A program made the position numbers and the translations under genes. Below, piece after piece: positions 22,951 to 34,666 of a stretch of 64,000 nucleotides of DNA. Each line of letters starts with the position of its first letter. The first letter of the stretch is position 1. The notes under the pieces were generated by a model. The model was not told the origin of the DNA. It worked only from the letters and a program-made list of their open reading frames with translations, and did not search any database. Location: assembly GCF_024586455.1 (NCBI RefSeq), contig NC_065923.1, positions 46,508,264 through 46,572,263 of the forward strand. The letters are read 5' to 3'. The DNA comes from Bactrocera neohumeralis (lineage: Eukaryota; Arthropoda; Insecta; Diptera; Tephritidae).

Positions 22951-24579
22951 GGGTATTGTAAACTTTGTTGCAAGTTGAAGATTTTTCTTGTTTTAGAATT
23001 TTTTGGAATACGGAACGGGTTCGGATTTTTAACCGACCTATAATTGTGTAATAGCCAAAACTTCTCCAAATTGATTGCAGAATAGAGTTTGTTTCTACGA
23101 CAACTATAAAGTTCCAAATTTTATCAATATACTATGCCTACTATTCTTCATTTTATCGTTTTCATTCCATATAGATATCCCCAATCAGTTCTTCTTGTCT
23201 CCCTAATCTTATTTCTATCTGAACTGATTTAAGATGTTACTAGTAACCCTTATGTGAACAAATCTATTTATAATCTAGATTTGAGTAGATTATAAATACA
23301 ATTACGATCTTGCCACATAAAAGTAATTACCGCTTAATTATTTGTTTTTATATTTATCTAACAATTTAGTGAAAATATGCGAAAAGCCAACACACTTAAT
23401 TTTAAATGGACCAATAATAATACTTAGTAATATATGTAACTCTAATACGTTATTTTTTCAAAGCTAAAATATTTTGGGCAAACAATGGAATGTGCGAAAG
23501 TGCACGAATCTGCTAAACATATTATTATACAGAAAAACTTACAAGCCAATTCACATCTTAAAAACTGTCGACGCGTTCAAAATAAATACAATAACTACTA
23601 CACGCGATGTTATTTATATTTTCCACACTTTTCGCTGTTTCTGTTGTTTTCCACCAAATCTTCGAATGCACACGTGTTTCTCGCTCTCGAGATTATTGTA
23701 GAATTTATGCTGTAGCTATGCGCGCTTGCCCATGTTGCCACGGTCACGCTGCTAATCCGAATTAATTGACGCTTTTCCCCCACATCGCACGCGAACATGT
23801 GACGTCATTGATGTAGAGTATGCTTTGGCGCTTCTACAATTGGATCAAAATAGAGGGCGACACGCCATAAGCACACTGCATTTACCCTCTTCCTCCAGTG
23901 CTGTGTGCTATTGCTAAGCGCCACTAAATTGTCGCGCCCACCTTGTAACTGCATATTATCGTTCGTGAATTGCGAAGCGTGTCAGAATTATGACTGCCAG
24001 CCAGCGTCCACTTAGCACCACGTTGTGTTGGCGTACTGTTAAATGATTACTTTAAATGGCAACAAATTTATTTTACATTAATTATTAATATGACGCGCAA
24101 CGTGATATGTAAAGCATTAGAGTTTATACCTTTTGAGCAATGCTGAGACTTTCTTATGGCCAAGAGAGGTTCGTAAACATGATCACAATCTCTGCTTGGT
24201 CTATCTAAATACATCAAACTCATTGAAAGTGTGCGTTTTGATAGGTAGTGATTTTTGCAGATATAATAAGGCTTTAGTTTTTATGGCAATTCCTTCATGG
24301 TTGATGTTATGAAATTCATTAAGGATTATTACCCAATCGAATACTTTATTCTTAGCTCTTGAAAAAGGCAGAGTATTTATAGTTGTCTTTGACATTTATT
24401 TCTCTTCTACTTCTTTATAATAACCTTTCTGTGAATGAACTATGTATATGGTATATGCTCTTGCAAGTATAAAAAAGGGTCTTCGTAGTAAGGTTTTTTT
24501 ACATTGCAATTAAGAATCAAAGCAGGGTAGTTAAATTTATAACAAAGCACCATATGGGTTATACTATTTTGAGCTAAAA
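22951..24579. other. Mostly unique stretch; no exon identified; CRE-like site inside
   Basis: 22951-23600 is AT-rich with nothing recognisable. 23620-24060 is noticeably less AT-rich, does not recur elsewhere in the window and includes the palindrome TGACGTCA (23800-23807). That makes it a candidate host regulatory or untranscribed region. No frame in it carries a recognisable domain. Confidence 0.4.
23800..23807. promoter_or_regulatory. Palindromic cAMP-response-element-like site
   Basis: The sequence TGACGTCA is the canonical CREB/ATF palindrome. It lies in a comparatively GC-rich, apparently unique block. An 8-mer can occur by chance, so function is only a possibility. Confidence 0.25.
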
Positions 24580-25060
24580 ATAGTAAGACTTTGTTCATAA
24601 TTTTCAAATGCTTAATTATGTCGTCTTCCTCAAATCCACTTATGCCAACGTTTTTTCCAATCCTGGAAACAGTTGTTAAAGTCAATTTCCGGAAAAGCCT
24701 TGAAAATGCGTAGCAATGGCCGATCGGAAGGAATTCGAAATGTACCACACCTCGATAATCGAAGAAAACTCAACATTATCTTGACTTATGTCCTACTTTG
24801 ATGTTGTTTTTTCGGCTTCGGCTCACCTTTTCCACGATATTCAGTCGATTGATCGTCGGTTTCTCGGTCGTAAGCGTAGATCCAAGACTCACCGCCACGT
24901 TTTCATGACATTTTGGTAAGCGGTAAGCATTGTTTCTCAGACGTTCCAAAATGGTTTTCACTGCTATCTCGATGCTCCAACGATGCCACACAGTGTTGCG
25001 AAACCGGAATTTTTTGGAAATCATATTGCCTAAACTGTAATTTTAATTGTATCGATGAGA
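24580..25060 (-). mobile_element. Mariner (SETMAR-like) C-terminal half
   Basis: The left tip AGTAAGACTTTGTTCATAAT matches 4920. Minus-strand translation, with shifts, gives 'RKNNIKVGHKSR', an 'AYDRETDDQSTEYRGKGEPK' block (24890-24830) and 'IIEVWYISNSFR'. It is a sister of the copy at 4921-5745. The homologous N-terminal portion resumes only at 26045, suggesting an interruption. Confidence 0.7.
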
Positions 25061-26044
25061 AACTTCTACAGATTGGTCAGAATGAAATCCCAAACAGAAT
25101 GAGTGAAAAAAAATTTACACCGAAAAAAATTGTTGGGTCAAATTTTCAACAAAAGTAAAAAAAAAAAAAAGTTGTTCGAAAAATTTACAAAAAAATGTAT
25201 TTTAATTCTTCTTTTATTTCTGATAAATACCCTATGATTAGTTTTTTAAATAAAGTATAGGGTGGTCCGAACAAGAATTATAATCGTCAAATTTTCATGA
25301 TTTTTCGATATTTGTTGAAAAACTCTGAAATTTTATATAAAACCAAAATCTATTTCATTTCTTATTTGAAAGGTGGCAATAAAAGCTTTAATTTGATACC
25401 GCTTTGAAGTCAATAGCTTCAGTTTAAAGAGAGTTATGCTCATTTTTGTGGAGTGCTAGAATAAATGTAGAATAAAAAAATAAGTGATTCCGAGAATTTC
25501 CGTTCTATTTCTATGGAATAAATACTGAGAGTGATATACTAAAATCGCTATAACTCCCAGGAGGGCAGGTATGGGCAGCTGATTTTTTCACAGTTCGTTG
25601 AAAACAAATTATGTAACATTTCTGTAGTGGTTTGGAACTGGGACTCTCTGGGACTTTTTAGATATTGCTTACCTAACACAAATTTAAAGGAAAAATGGAC
25701 CTTTAGTCGGGTTTTCGCTCTAAAAAAGGTGCATATGAAAATGTCTCAAACAACATTCCTTTGTTTTACAGAAGATACTTGTCCGAAGGCAGATTTTTTT
25801 TCCGAATCAAAATATCTGTCACCAAAATCAAATGAGATCATTTTGAATACAGCCCTGAAATCCCCTCTTTTCGTGAAAATTTTGTATATTTGACTTCTAA
25901 AATCATTTAAAAATCAACGGGCCAACATAAAAATAAGCTTTATGTGTTTTTTGTTTACTTGGAATGTCTGTAACAAAATTGCATCATTAAAAACACTGAA
26001 AAAAATAATCGGAGAAAAGTTACTTTTCCACTAGCCGCAACACA
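25061..26044. other. AT-rich block separating two mariner halves; possible MITE
   Basis: A segment beginning TAGGGTGGTCCGAACAAGAA near 25258 looks like a MITE tip, but no inverted partner was found. The 88-codon plus frame at 25627-25893 has no recognisable domain. The block may be the insertion that split the mariner copy (inference). Confidence 0.35.
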
Positions 26045-26300
26045 GTGTGCCAGTAAGATCTCTGACTATTAATCGTTGATTCTCAATCACCAATTTCTTT
26101 GTTTTATTGACATGTTGGTCATCAGTTGATGTTGATGGTCGTCCTGGAGGTGGTTTGCTGTGAACGCTTTGGCACAGACGTTACTCACAGTCGTTAAAAA
26201 TTTTGTAAAATTCGACAAACACTACTGAGGTCGACTGACATAACAGCTGTTGTAAACACACTGGTTGACAGATCGCGCTAATTTTTGACATCATAATTAA
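26045..26300 (-). mobile_element. Mariner N-terminal fragment
   Basis: On the minus strand it reads 'GRPSTSTDDQHVNK' and 'LVIENQRL', the helix-turn-helix linker of the SETMAR-like mariner family, the same block as at 5.65, 34.3 and 48.5 kb. It is probably the missing front part of the 24580-25060 copy. Confidence 0.65.
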
Positions 26301-28525
26301 GGACAGTTGTACCAACCTAGGAAAAAAAATTTACCTTTCTTCCATATAAGCGGGATAAGAGAGGGGGAAATTAAGAATTCCCAATACTTTCGTGACAGGG
26401 TGTAGATATAATTGATCAGGATGATGAGACGAGTTGAATCGCCCCATATAACGGTTATGTTGAAAAATAGTAAAAATACAACAAATTGCTAATTAAATAC
26501 GTTAAAAACTACACTACTTGGACTATAAACTCGTCTATTTCCTATATATTCTATATATCTGATTTATTCACTTTACAGTGTATAACTCGAGAGCCAATAA
26601 CGTTATCGAAAACTGTACCTAAAAACAACCTGCCATACCTTATGCCATAATACTGAATATGGTCCACATAGACTAGAGCTTATGACTGAGTCGTACACAA
26701 TCGGTCTCTCAGTAAGATGTATTATTAATGTGCCCTTGCATCAAAAGTGTCTAAAATCCGATCAGCAGCTCTCTTAGCTCTGACATATCTAATTTTTCAG
26801 TTAGTTTGTGGGTTGTGTTTCTAAAATTGCAAGAAAACATGTTATCAAACATATTTGGGTAATGCCATTTTCTGCTTTTGAGTGCGAAATATTCAGTTAC
26901 GCTCCAGCTAATCTCTTCCTTTCTAGCAAATTTGAAAAATGCTTCTCGTGATCATAAACTCTCGCAATCCTCCATAACTTCATAATTCACTTCACAAATT
27001 TTGTCGAACAACACTTTTTACTGCATTAGCAAATTTACTCAGAATCACTTAATTGCACTTTCCGACTATTGTTGAATCTGTAATTATTTGTGTAAATAAT
27101 TTACACTTAATTTGTTTAGTTATATTGCCTAGACAATAATCCCTTACAACATTGGTTGAATGTCGGTTTTGCTATAACCTCATGTATAATTTAAATCGGT
27201 AGCAGTTGTTTGGCGGTTAGCCGCAAAGCTTTACATTTTTGTTGTCAATTAACATAATCCGACACAGATAAGTATTTAAATTATCTCTGTAATATTACGC
27301 TAATTAATCTCTGTATAAGTGTGTGTAAGCTATTTGAAGTTCATATATGTATATGTACATTGGGTAAATATTTAATAAACCCAATACGTATACATATATC
27401 TCATTTTTGAGTGAAATGTTAATTGGCACGAATGAAAACTGACTCTAAAATAAAAAGGCCTGTAGTATTTTGTTGTTGTTGAACCGATATATACATTCTT
27501 ATTCCTCAGTAACGATTTTGTACACGAACGTAAATACAGATGTTTCACCGAATCCTGGTACTAGTAAATATTGTGTTGGATCTTAATCCAACGTTTTGCC
27601 TCCAGTATTTTAAACGAACTCGTAACCTGGTAGCCCAGCTTGCTTGCTTGTTTAGATAACCTGCGAGTATCATTAAAACGCTGACGCCTACGGGCCATTT
27701 CAAAGCACGTTCAAGGGTGGTTTTCAATGGAAAATACTTAGTGATTAGTTGCGTTAGCACCTAATGGTAATGTGGTACTCCTGAATCTGCGGTTGCAGTT
27801 CTTTATATACTCTTTATGCATATATGAAAGAAAACTAAACGAATCGGCCATTGGAAGTGAGATTTTTTCTGCGTCCGCAAACTCTACATCTCTGTTAAAC
27901 AATTAACTGGATAGAAGAACCGCTACATAACCTTATCAGCTTATGGAGAATCGGATAGTTCTGACGTTTAGAAAATTGCGATGTTTGTTGATATGATGTT
28001 ATAGTTACAACCTGCTTTAGAAAAACTTTCGAATCGATATTATGCACAACTTTTGAAGCAAGAAATGCGATCAGATATTTGACATTGCCTGTCAAAAGCT
28101 GACTGTCATTAGACTCTCTGATAGTCTAAAAGTACCCTGCTAGGCTTACTATCCAATTTCCAACTACTTCATAGTGCATATAATTACTATATTAGTTATT
28201 TAATTACTAAATATCTTACTAACTACAAACTTCGATAATGAATTCATATCGGCTCCTTGTTGTTGTTTTACTAGTGTTTAGTGAGCATCGCGTGCTTGTT
28301 TGTGCTTAATTTCTAACAACATTTTCCGAACTCCTGTCTGCCGCCACCGCATAATTGCCAAAATAGAAATAGTATTAATTTACTTTGGAATAATAGTGCC
28401 TCAGTCTAGCTGCCACCCGCACACATCCACCCACCTGTGGCCCCAGACACAACGCAACATCTGGTCGTCTGGAATAAAACAAAAAAAAAATGAATTTGAT
28501 GATTGAACAGCACGCAACGTTTGTT
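26301..28525. other. Long AT-rich stretch without recognised genes
   Basis: I see no supportable exon or transposase. Short frames such as the 71-codon minus frame at 27760-27545 have no recognisable domain. 28390-28470 is locally rich in CACCC/CCACC and may be unique host sequence. Confidence 0.35.
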
Positions 28526-29764
28526 TTTTATACTCTTGCAACTTGTTGCTACAAAGTATAATAGTTTTGTTCACCGAACGGTTGTATGTATGACCTAAAA
28601 CTAATCGAGATAGATATAGGATTATACATATATAAATCATCAGGATGACGAAACGAGTTGAAATCCGGGTGACTGCCTGTCTGACCGTCCGTCGGTACAA
28701 GCTATAACTTGAGTAAAAATTGAGATATCTTGATGAACCTTGGTAGACATGTTCGTTGGCAAAAAAGTAAGGCGGAGTTCGTAGATGAGCGTAATCGAAA
28801 AAGTGGGCATGGTCCCGCCATCTATCTGTTTGGTTTAATTCACATATCTTCCAAACCGCTTAAGTTCCAATAACCAAATTCGTTCACAACAAATCCTTTT
28901 AACACTCCCATCGACAATGTGAAAATGGATGAAATCGTTAGATAGCCCCGTCCACTCCCCGTATAATGGTTCTATTAAAAACTACTAAAAGTTATAAAGC
29001 AATGACTATATACGAAAGAAAAATTAAATTTTACCTCCGATATGGTGGTAAGAGGTCTTAATGGGAGCCGGTGTGAAAATTGGACTATGTGCGTGGTACC
29101 GCACACTTTTTGGTGAAATCACATATCTCGGGACCCGACCAACCGATTTCGACGAAATTTAGTACGTAGCATTCTTTTCACATTCCTAGGTCGCAGTGTG
29201 AAAATGGGCGACATTGGACCACAATCTCGCCTACTTCCCATATAGCACAATTTTAAATTCCACTTGATTCTTTTACTTTCCAGTACACAAATCAAGAAGC
29301 AATTAATATAATGGGATTAAACTTTGCACGAAAAATGCCTTTAGTGTATGGCAACATATGACCAAAAATTTTTCAAAGCTGTTCAAGACCCTACATAGGT
29401 ACCGAATATCTGGATCCCAGTATCTATAGTTGACTTTTTACCGAAAATATGGGTCAATGTGTGAGATACACAATTAAAATTCAGAGAGATCCTTCTCTGA
29501 CGATGGTAACTCTGAGTCAGAGAACGGCTTCCGTTGAGCGCAAAAATGTTCATGCACGATCAATACCCGAACCATCAGCCCATTCGGCTCAAGCGCTCAA
29601 AATGGCATTCGTGAATGTTTTCGCTACTGAGCTAAATTCACCTCAATTGCGGTAAATTCGTTTGCTTGCTGAGTTTATTCACGTTCGTGTTGAAACAGCT
29701 CTACTCAGGCGTTCGCTCATTCGGCTCAACAATGATCGTGTTGAATGAAAACAAAAACTCAAAA

Positions 29765-29859
29765 GAGCAAACTCAACGCCTATGAGCAAACTCAATGGGT
29801 ATGAGCAAACTCAACGCATATGAATAAACTCACTGTGCTTGAATAAAAGCGCCGTCTCC
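29765..29859. repeat. 19-bp tandem repeat inside the hAT element, about 5 units
   Basis: Units GAGCAAACTCAACGCCTAT, GAGCAAACTCAATGGGTAT and GAGCAAACTCAACGCATAT are followed by two weaker copies beginning GAATAAA. The period is exactly 19 bases. Short repeats near hAT ends often serve as transposase-binding sites; that role here is inference. Confidence 0.8.
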
Positions 29860-30218
29860 TTAAGCGATTTGCAGCACTTACATACATATGTAAGTATGTC
29901 TGTTTAAATTTGAAGATTTTTTTGGCAAATATTTTACAATATTGTTACAGGATTGGCAGTATATAAATCCATTTCAAATAGTACCATCCTCTTTAATAAT
30001 TTCAGATAATATTTTCCAAACATGGCTCCTTCCCTTATGTCGTGCTGACAATGTGTAGACGTTTGTATGTATTTTTTCTAAAAATATCTTCTTGCTCCAT
30101 ATCGACGGGATGACAAATACATACTAAAATATAAGTTGTGTACCAAATTCTTAGTGCAATGCATGTGACACATAAGCTGATCGCGAACAAAGCATACAAA
30201 AACAATATATGTACATAA

Positions 30219-30495
30219 TAGAGAACTGCAAAACTCATTTTTTGCTTAAATCAGCAAATACGCAAAAGTTTCTATTCAATTCCAATCACTGAGCGAAAGT
30301 GAGCTAAACATTTCGTGAATTGAGCAAACGTGAGCAAAGCATTTCGGACCGAAGGCTCGCATTGTACGCGAATGAGCGATTCGGCAACATGAGCTGATTT
30401 TTACTCAACGCTGTGTTTCGCTCAGTGATTGGACTTGAATAGAAACTTTTGCGTATGAGCTGATTCAAGGAAAAAGTGAGTTTTGCAGTTCTCTG
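30219..30495. repeat. Inner inverted-repeat unit at the right end of the hAT element
   Basis: 30219-30297 (AGAGAACTGCAAAACTCATT onward) is the inverse of 30415-30495, with about 80 bases paired and few mismatches, including CGCAAAAGTTTCTATTC. A second tip-like TAGAGAACTGCA begins at about 30218. A short MITE-like unit is therefore embedded in the larger element. Confidence 0.75.
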
Positions 30496-31318
30496 CTCTG
30501 AGTATCAAAAATGGATTTAATCGGATCAATACTTCCCTGAGCCCCCATATACCTAATATAAAATTTTTCGAACTTCCGTGAGACTTTATTCCGCATATAT
30601 TGGCCATTATTTGAGTTATCTCAATGAAAATTACAGAACATATTTTACTCATAACAGTGTATCATTGTGCCTAAAATGGACACAATTGAGGAAAACCTGA
30701 CCTAACCCCCAAATAACCATTACCAGTATTTTCGAACATCCGGCTGACTTGACTCCATATGGTGATTGTATAGTATGTGAGGTACCTTAATGAAACCAAG
30801 GGAAGATTTTTTTAATATGGCGCATTATAATAGTTATTACATAAAATCGAGTCGATACTATCCCAACTCCGATATACTTCACATCGTCACCTAAAATACA
30901 AAATAACGTATTATCACTTTTCATAAAGTTACAAGTGAAGGAAAAACGATATAATAGAAAGCACTCATATTGAAACAAAACGTGTGTTTTGGTTACAAAA
31001 TGGTTATATTGGACAGCGGAAGCTTAAAAGTTTATGATACATACATACATATATGTGGTATGATGTAACGAATCGTAAGCAATAAAAACTCAATTTCGAA
31101 TTTTTCGATGACACATTGTTTTCCATTTTAAGTGACGGTATAATGATTTTCGTTTTTCTAATAAACCTTATGGTGAATATGTCGGACAATGGATTCCGAT
31201 AATCTGGTTGACGTTTTACACTTTAAGGTTTTTCCCTGGCTTTGATTCTTGCAAGTTGCAAGAGTATGAAATGTTCGGTTGCACCCGAACTTAGCTCCTT
31301 CTTACTTGTTTATTTAAG

Positions 31319-32449
31319 CATTTTCCTTTGTAAAATGGCAAACTTGTGTTTGTGTTTGTAAGTGTGTTTGATTATATACTTGAACTTTTATTTTGCCATT
31401 CGTTGTTTATATTTTCCGCGCAGTAAAAAGTGATGCTCATTTTGAACGATTAGTCAAGTTTTTATTGATAGTTTGTTAGAAAAGTTATGTAAATATTTTG
31501 AAAAACTGTGAATAAAACGCCACAGGTGCTATTAAATTAAGTTCGTAAACAACGTTTTTTACGAATTATTTATTTTTTTGCACACTTTCAACAATTTTAT
31601 ATCAATAAACCAAAAGAAGCTCGGGAGTGTCTTCTTCTTTATTGGCGTAGACACCGCTCACACGTTTATAGCCGAAACTCGTACAATATATCTCTATGAA
31701 AAATGTGGCGCAAATTTTAATACAGAACATTCGCATGATTTTAGCTACGAAGCCATCAATTCGAAATGCCAACAAAGTCATAGCCTTTGCTACTTAAGTA
31801 TATTAAACAAAAAGAATTTCATTCACGTACCACAAAAAATAAGTACCGTACTAGTTTTTTCTTAGTTGGAAGTAATTTGGAAATGGAACATCTAAGTTGT
31901 TTGTCTGATTTACTTCGAACTAAATAATATTTGGAAAGTACTACGTCTAAAACATTAAGAGATTGCAAATAATACTTCAGGATCATTTTATATTTTTGAT
32001 TAATTCATTATACCTCAAGAAGACCATGCCATAGTAAAATCGAGGTCACAAAAGTTCGAGTATATTGCACTACTTATTTCTAACGGTGACGGTCTTCACC
32101 AAAATTCAAGGCTAGTTTTGTTCATTAATGTGTTGATGACACCTGAAGCTCAAATGGTTTTATATAAAGTTTGTTGACTTAGTCCATACATTCATTTCGA
32201 CACGTCGAAAAACTTATTGATTTAAAAAGCTTTCACTATTCTATAGATATGGGTTTTTGGCTCGGTTGAATTACGGGAGGCAATAGCTGCTCAACCTATC
32301 CATTTTTTTGCAAATATTTATTTAACTACTCTTTATTGGCAAGTATTTGACCGTTCTTCTTCTACATATATAGCGTTTGGTCCTATAAGTTTAGACTCTT
32401 AGAAGTTTGACTCTTAAAATTAATCGTTTTTCAGTCTCAAAACTATGAT
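31319..32449. other. AT-rich stretch with one short RTE tail
   Basis: At 31630-31690 there is a 5'-truncated RTE tip (TTATTGGCGTAGACACCGCT) of about 60 bases. The remainder shows no recognisable exon. The 95-codon plus frame at 31578-31865 crosses the RTE tip and is not a gene. Confidence 0.45.
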
Positions 32450-33000
32450 CTCTTTATTGGCTTGGGCACCGTTTACGTAGTTTTCGCCGAGTTTACAACA
32501 GCACGCCAGTTGTTCTTCCTTTTCTCTCTTTGGCAGCAATTGCAGATTCCAAAGGTAACCGGCTATTCTCCACCTGGTCTTTCCAGGTTTTCCTCTTTTT
32601 TAGCCGAGTTAACAACAGCGCGCCAGTCGTTTCTTCTTTTCGCTACGTGGCGCCAATTGGATATTCCAAGCGTAGCCAGGTCTTTCTCCACTTGCTCCTT
32701 CCAACGGAGTGGAGGTCTTCCTCTTCCTCTGCTTCCCACAGCGGGTACTGCGTCGAATACTTTCAGAGCTGGAGTGTTTTCATCCATTCGGACGACATGA
32801 CCTAGCCCGCCTAGCCGCTGTCTCTTAATCGCTGAACTATTTTGACGATTTTGTAAATCGTAATCCTTAATACGTTTGCAGTGATTGTCATCAAAAGGAG
32901 GGTCTGTCATCTGATGCTGCTGTGTCCTTTTCATTGGGAGTGTTTTTTTACATGGCGCACAACCCTAGGGAGGCTTCATTCGCCTTCTCACTTTAGCTCT
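32450..33000 (-). mobile_element. RTE LINE with 5' region joined directly to 3' tail
   Basis: The minus frame 32934-32563 reads 'MTDPPFDDNHCKRIKDYDL' (upstream region, as at 9.4 kb) and then passes without a stop into the C-terminal tail 'LGGLGHVVRMDENTPALKVF', 'VGSRGRGRPPLRWKEQVEK' and 'LGISNWRHVAKRRNDW'. Endonuclease and reverse transcriptase are absent between them. A duplicated partial tail lies at 32455-32590. This is an internally deleted derivative rather than an ordinary 5' truncation. Confidence 0.7.
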
Positions 33001-34204
33001 CCTTCAAATGGATGTTTTTTTTCGGCTATCCAGAGGATACTTGGTCTAAAACCGGAAGACGTGAGCTGCTTGAGCCATATGTAAAAAATCGTTTCTGGCC
33101 ACTCCCAAGTGAATGGCGCTCAGAGAACTTTCCTCACTTGCGTGAATTTCTACACATGGCTCCATCTTCCAATTCATCCTGCAATCAAATGCAAAAAAAG
33201 TTGAATCACTTTTAGCTATATCAGGAAGGTTTCTGTAATTTCATTAGTTGTGGGTTTCGTCCATATTTTGAACAAATCACCGACAAGCTGGTAGTAACGC
33301 GCCCTTGCCACCCAGTTACGATTGATACTTATTCGACTTTCTCCGAAGAATGCTTTTGTTTGCAATCGAAATTCCAATGTCTTGACGAAATTTACGTTCG
33401 CTCACATTGTCATACTGCATATTTCTATACACCTGCATATTAAATACAAATTATATGGCGATCTAAATCCTTATATGGCCGCAGTGCATCGTTTTTATGA
33501 CTAGCAAACAATTTGGTGTGCAAGCAAGCTGAAGCTCAACTGCTCCCATTCGGTATTCTTTTATTACACCAATAACACTTTCTTTACTCTTTTTAGTGTG
33601 GGTGTTAAATTGTTGGCAATTAATTTCATTTTATTAGAGACTCGCTGAATGCATTTAAAAACATTATTTTTTGCTTCTTTTTTAATTGCGAAATCACCGT
33701 TATCAGCTTTTTTATTAAGAGTACGTTCATAAAATGATTGGAGTAAATTTTTTTATTCACTTTTCTAAATAAGAAGATATGCCTTCTTATATATAAATTC
33801 TACTTGTATGTATTCTCGTATAAAAAATTAAACATCCAATTTTTAATTAAATTTGTATACTTCTAATAAAATGATTTCATGTAATCGTTTTTTATACTTC
33901 AGCAGCCATTATAATTATTCGATTATAAACTTCACTTTATTCATTTGCATTTTAACGATGAGATCATTCACAGGCAAATAATTACACTGCATGACGAATT
34001 TAGCCGCTTTATAAAATACGAAAATTCGATATGGCAATTGTGAAAGGAGAAGAAAGAACTACACAGTGATGGGCATCATTTGATTCTAAAACATCACAAC
34101 TTAAATAAATGCCACATATTTTTCAGCAAGCTGAAGTATTTCTAATTTTTCTTTATATTGAAACAAATAACTTGAAATTAGTAAGACTTTTTAATTTAAA
34201 TTTC
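33001..34204. other. Unassigned stretch, AT-rich in its right half
   Basis: 33001-33500 is of more balanced composition, but its 60-67-codon plus frames show no recognisable domain; some of it may be further LINE sequence. 33560-34200 is AT-rich with nothing recognisable. Confidence 0.35.
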
Positions 34205-34470
34205 TCGTGAAAACACATTTGGGAAATATTATTATCAATTTTGCAAAGAGGGTCGAGAATGCGTTGGTGACGAACCACGTCCAGGACGGCCATCAACATC
34301 AACTGATAATCAACACGTCAATAAAATAAAGGAATTAGTGCTTGAGAATCGACATTAACAGTCAGAGATCTTACTGGCATTGTTAGAATATCGGAAGGAT
34401 CAGTGAAAACCATTTTGAAAGATAAAAGAAAAGTGCGTCGTTAGTCTCAGTCATAATATCATCAAAATTA
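34205..34470 (+). mobile_element. Mariner (SETMAR-like) N-terminal fragment
   Basis: Plus-strand translation gives 'VGDEPRPGRPSTSTDNQHV', 'KELVLENR', 'ISEGSVKTILKD' across several frames. This is the second helix-turn-helix and linker of the family also seen at 5.6, 26.1 and 48.5 kb. The catalytic part is absent. Confidence 0.65.
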
Positions 34471-34666
34471 ACTGCAGAATAGGTAACCCAAAAAGTCGTT
34501 AAGATATTTATCGCGTCAGAAGCTGTTTTTTGTGAGTACGGCACTGTCAAAATTAGTTCTAGATGGCCAATGCGGTCACTTCTACATTGGACATCTCACC
34601 TTCTAAAAATTCTATATGCCACCACCAAAAATAATGGTATGCCGTCCCTAGCTGAGTTTATTCCAT

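Larger units (their letters stand above)
29518..30495. mobile_element. Non-autonomous hAT element (hobo-type tips), 978 bp
   Basis: The left tip is CAGAGAACGGC and the right tip inverted is CAGAGAACTGCA, the hAT terminal consensus. An exact 8-bp direct repeat CTCTGAGT flanks it (29510-29517 and 30496-30503), the known hAT target duplication. The host repeat reads straight through at the equivalent place in the 46.08-kb copy. The interior has subterminal 19-bp tandem repeats and an inverted pair near the right end, but no transposase. Confidence 0.88.
28526..31318. repeat. Dispersed hairpin repeat (form B), split by a hAT element
   Basis: The left end is TTTTTATACTCTTGCAACTT with an inner stem (GCAACTTGTTGC). 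The right end carries the hairpin GTTCGGTTGCACCCGAAC followed by TTAGCTCCTTCTTACTTGTT. Between them are the AAATCATCAGGATGACGAAA block, a run of degenerate 150-200-bp modules and no coding frame. The order of blocks matches 45064-46575 and, inverted, 60170-61405. A 978-bp hAT element interrupts it at 29518-30495. Confidence 0.75.

Noticed and set aside
25627..25893. 88-codon plus frame
   Set aside because: No recognisable domain, no splice context, within a suspected repeat.
30219..30495. Short 277-bp hAT unit as the only insertion, instead of 29518-30495
   Set aside because: Its immediate left flank (GTACATAA) does not match the right flank CTCTGAGT, while the outer left tip at 29518 is preceded by exactly CTCTGAGT.
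32462..32805. Two overlapping plus-strand frames of 91-112 codons
   Set aside because: They are antisense to the RTE C-terminal tail, whose minus frame has the recognisable motifs.
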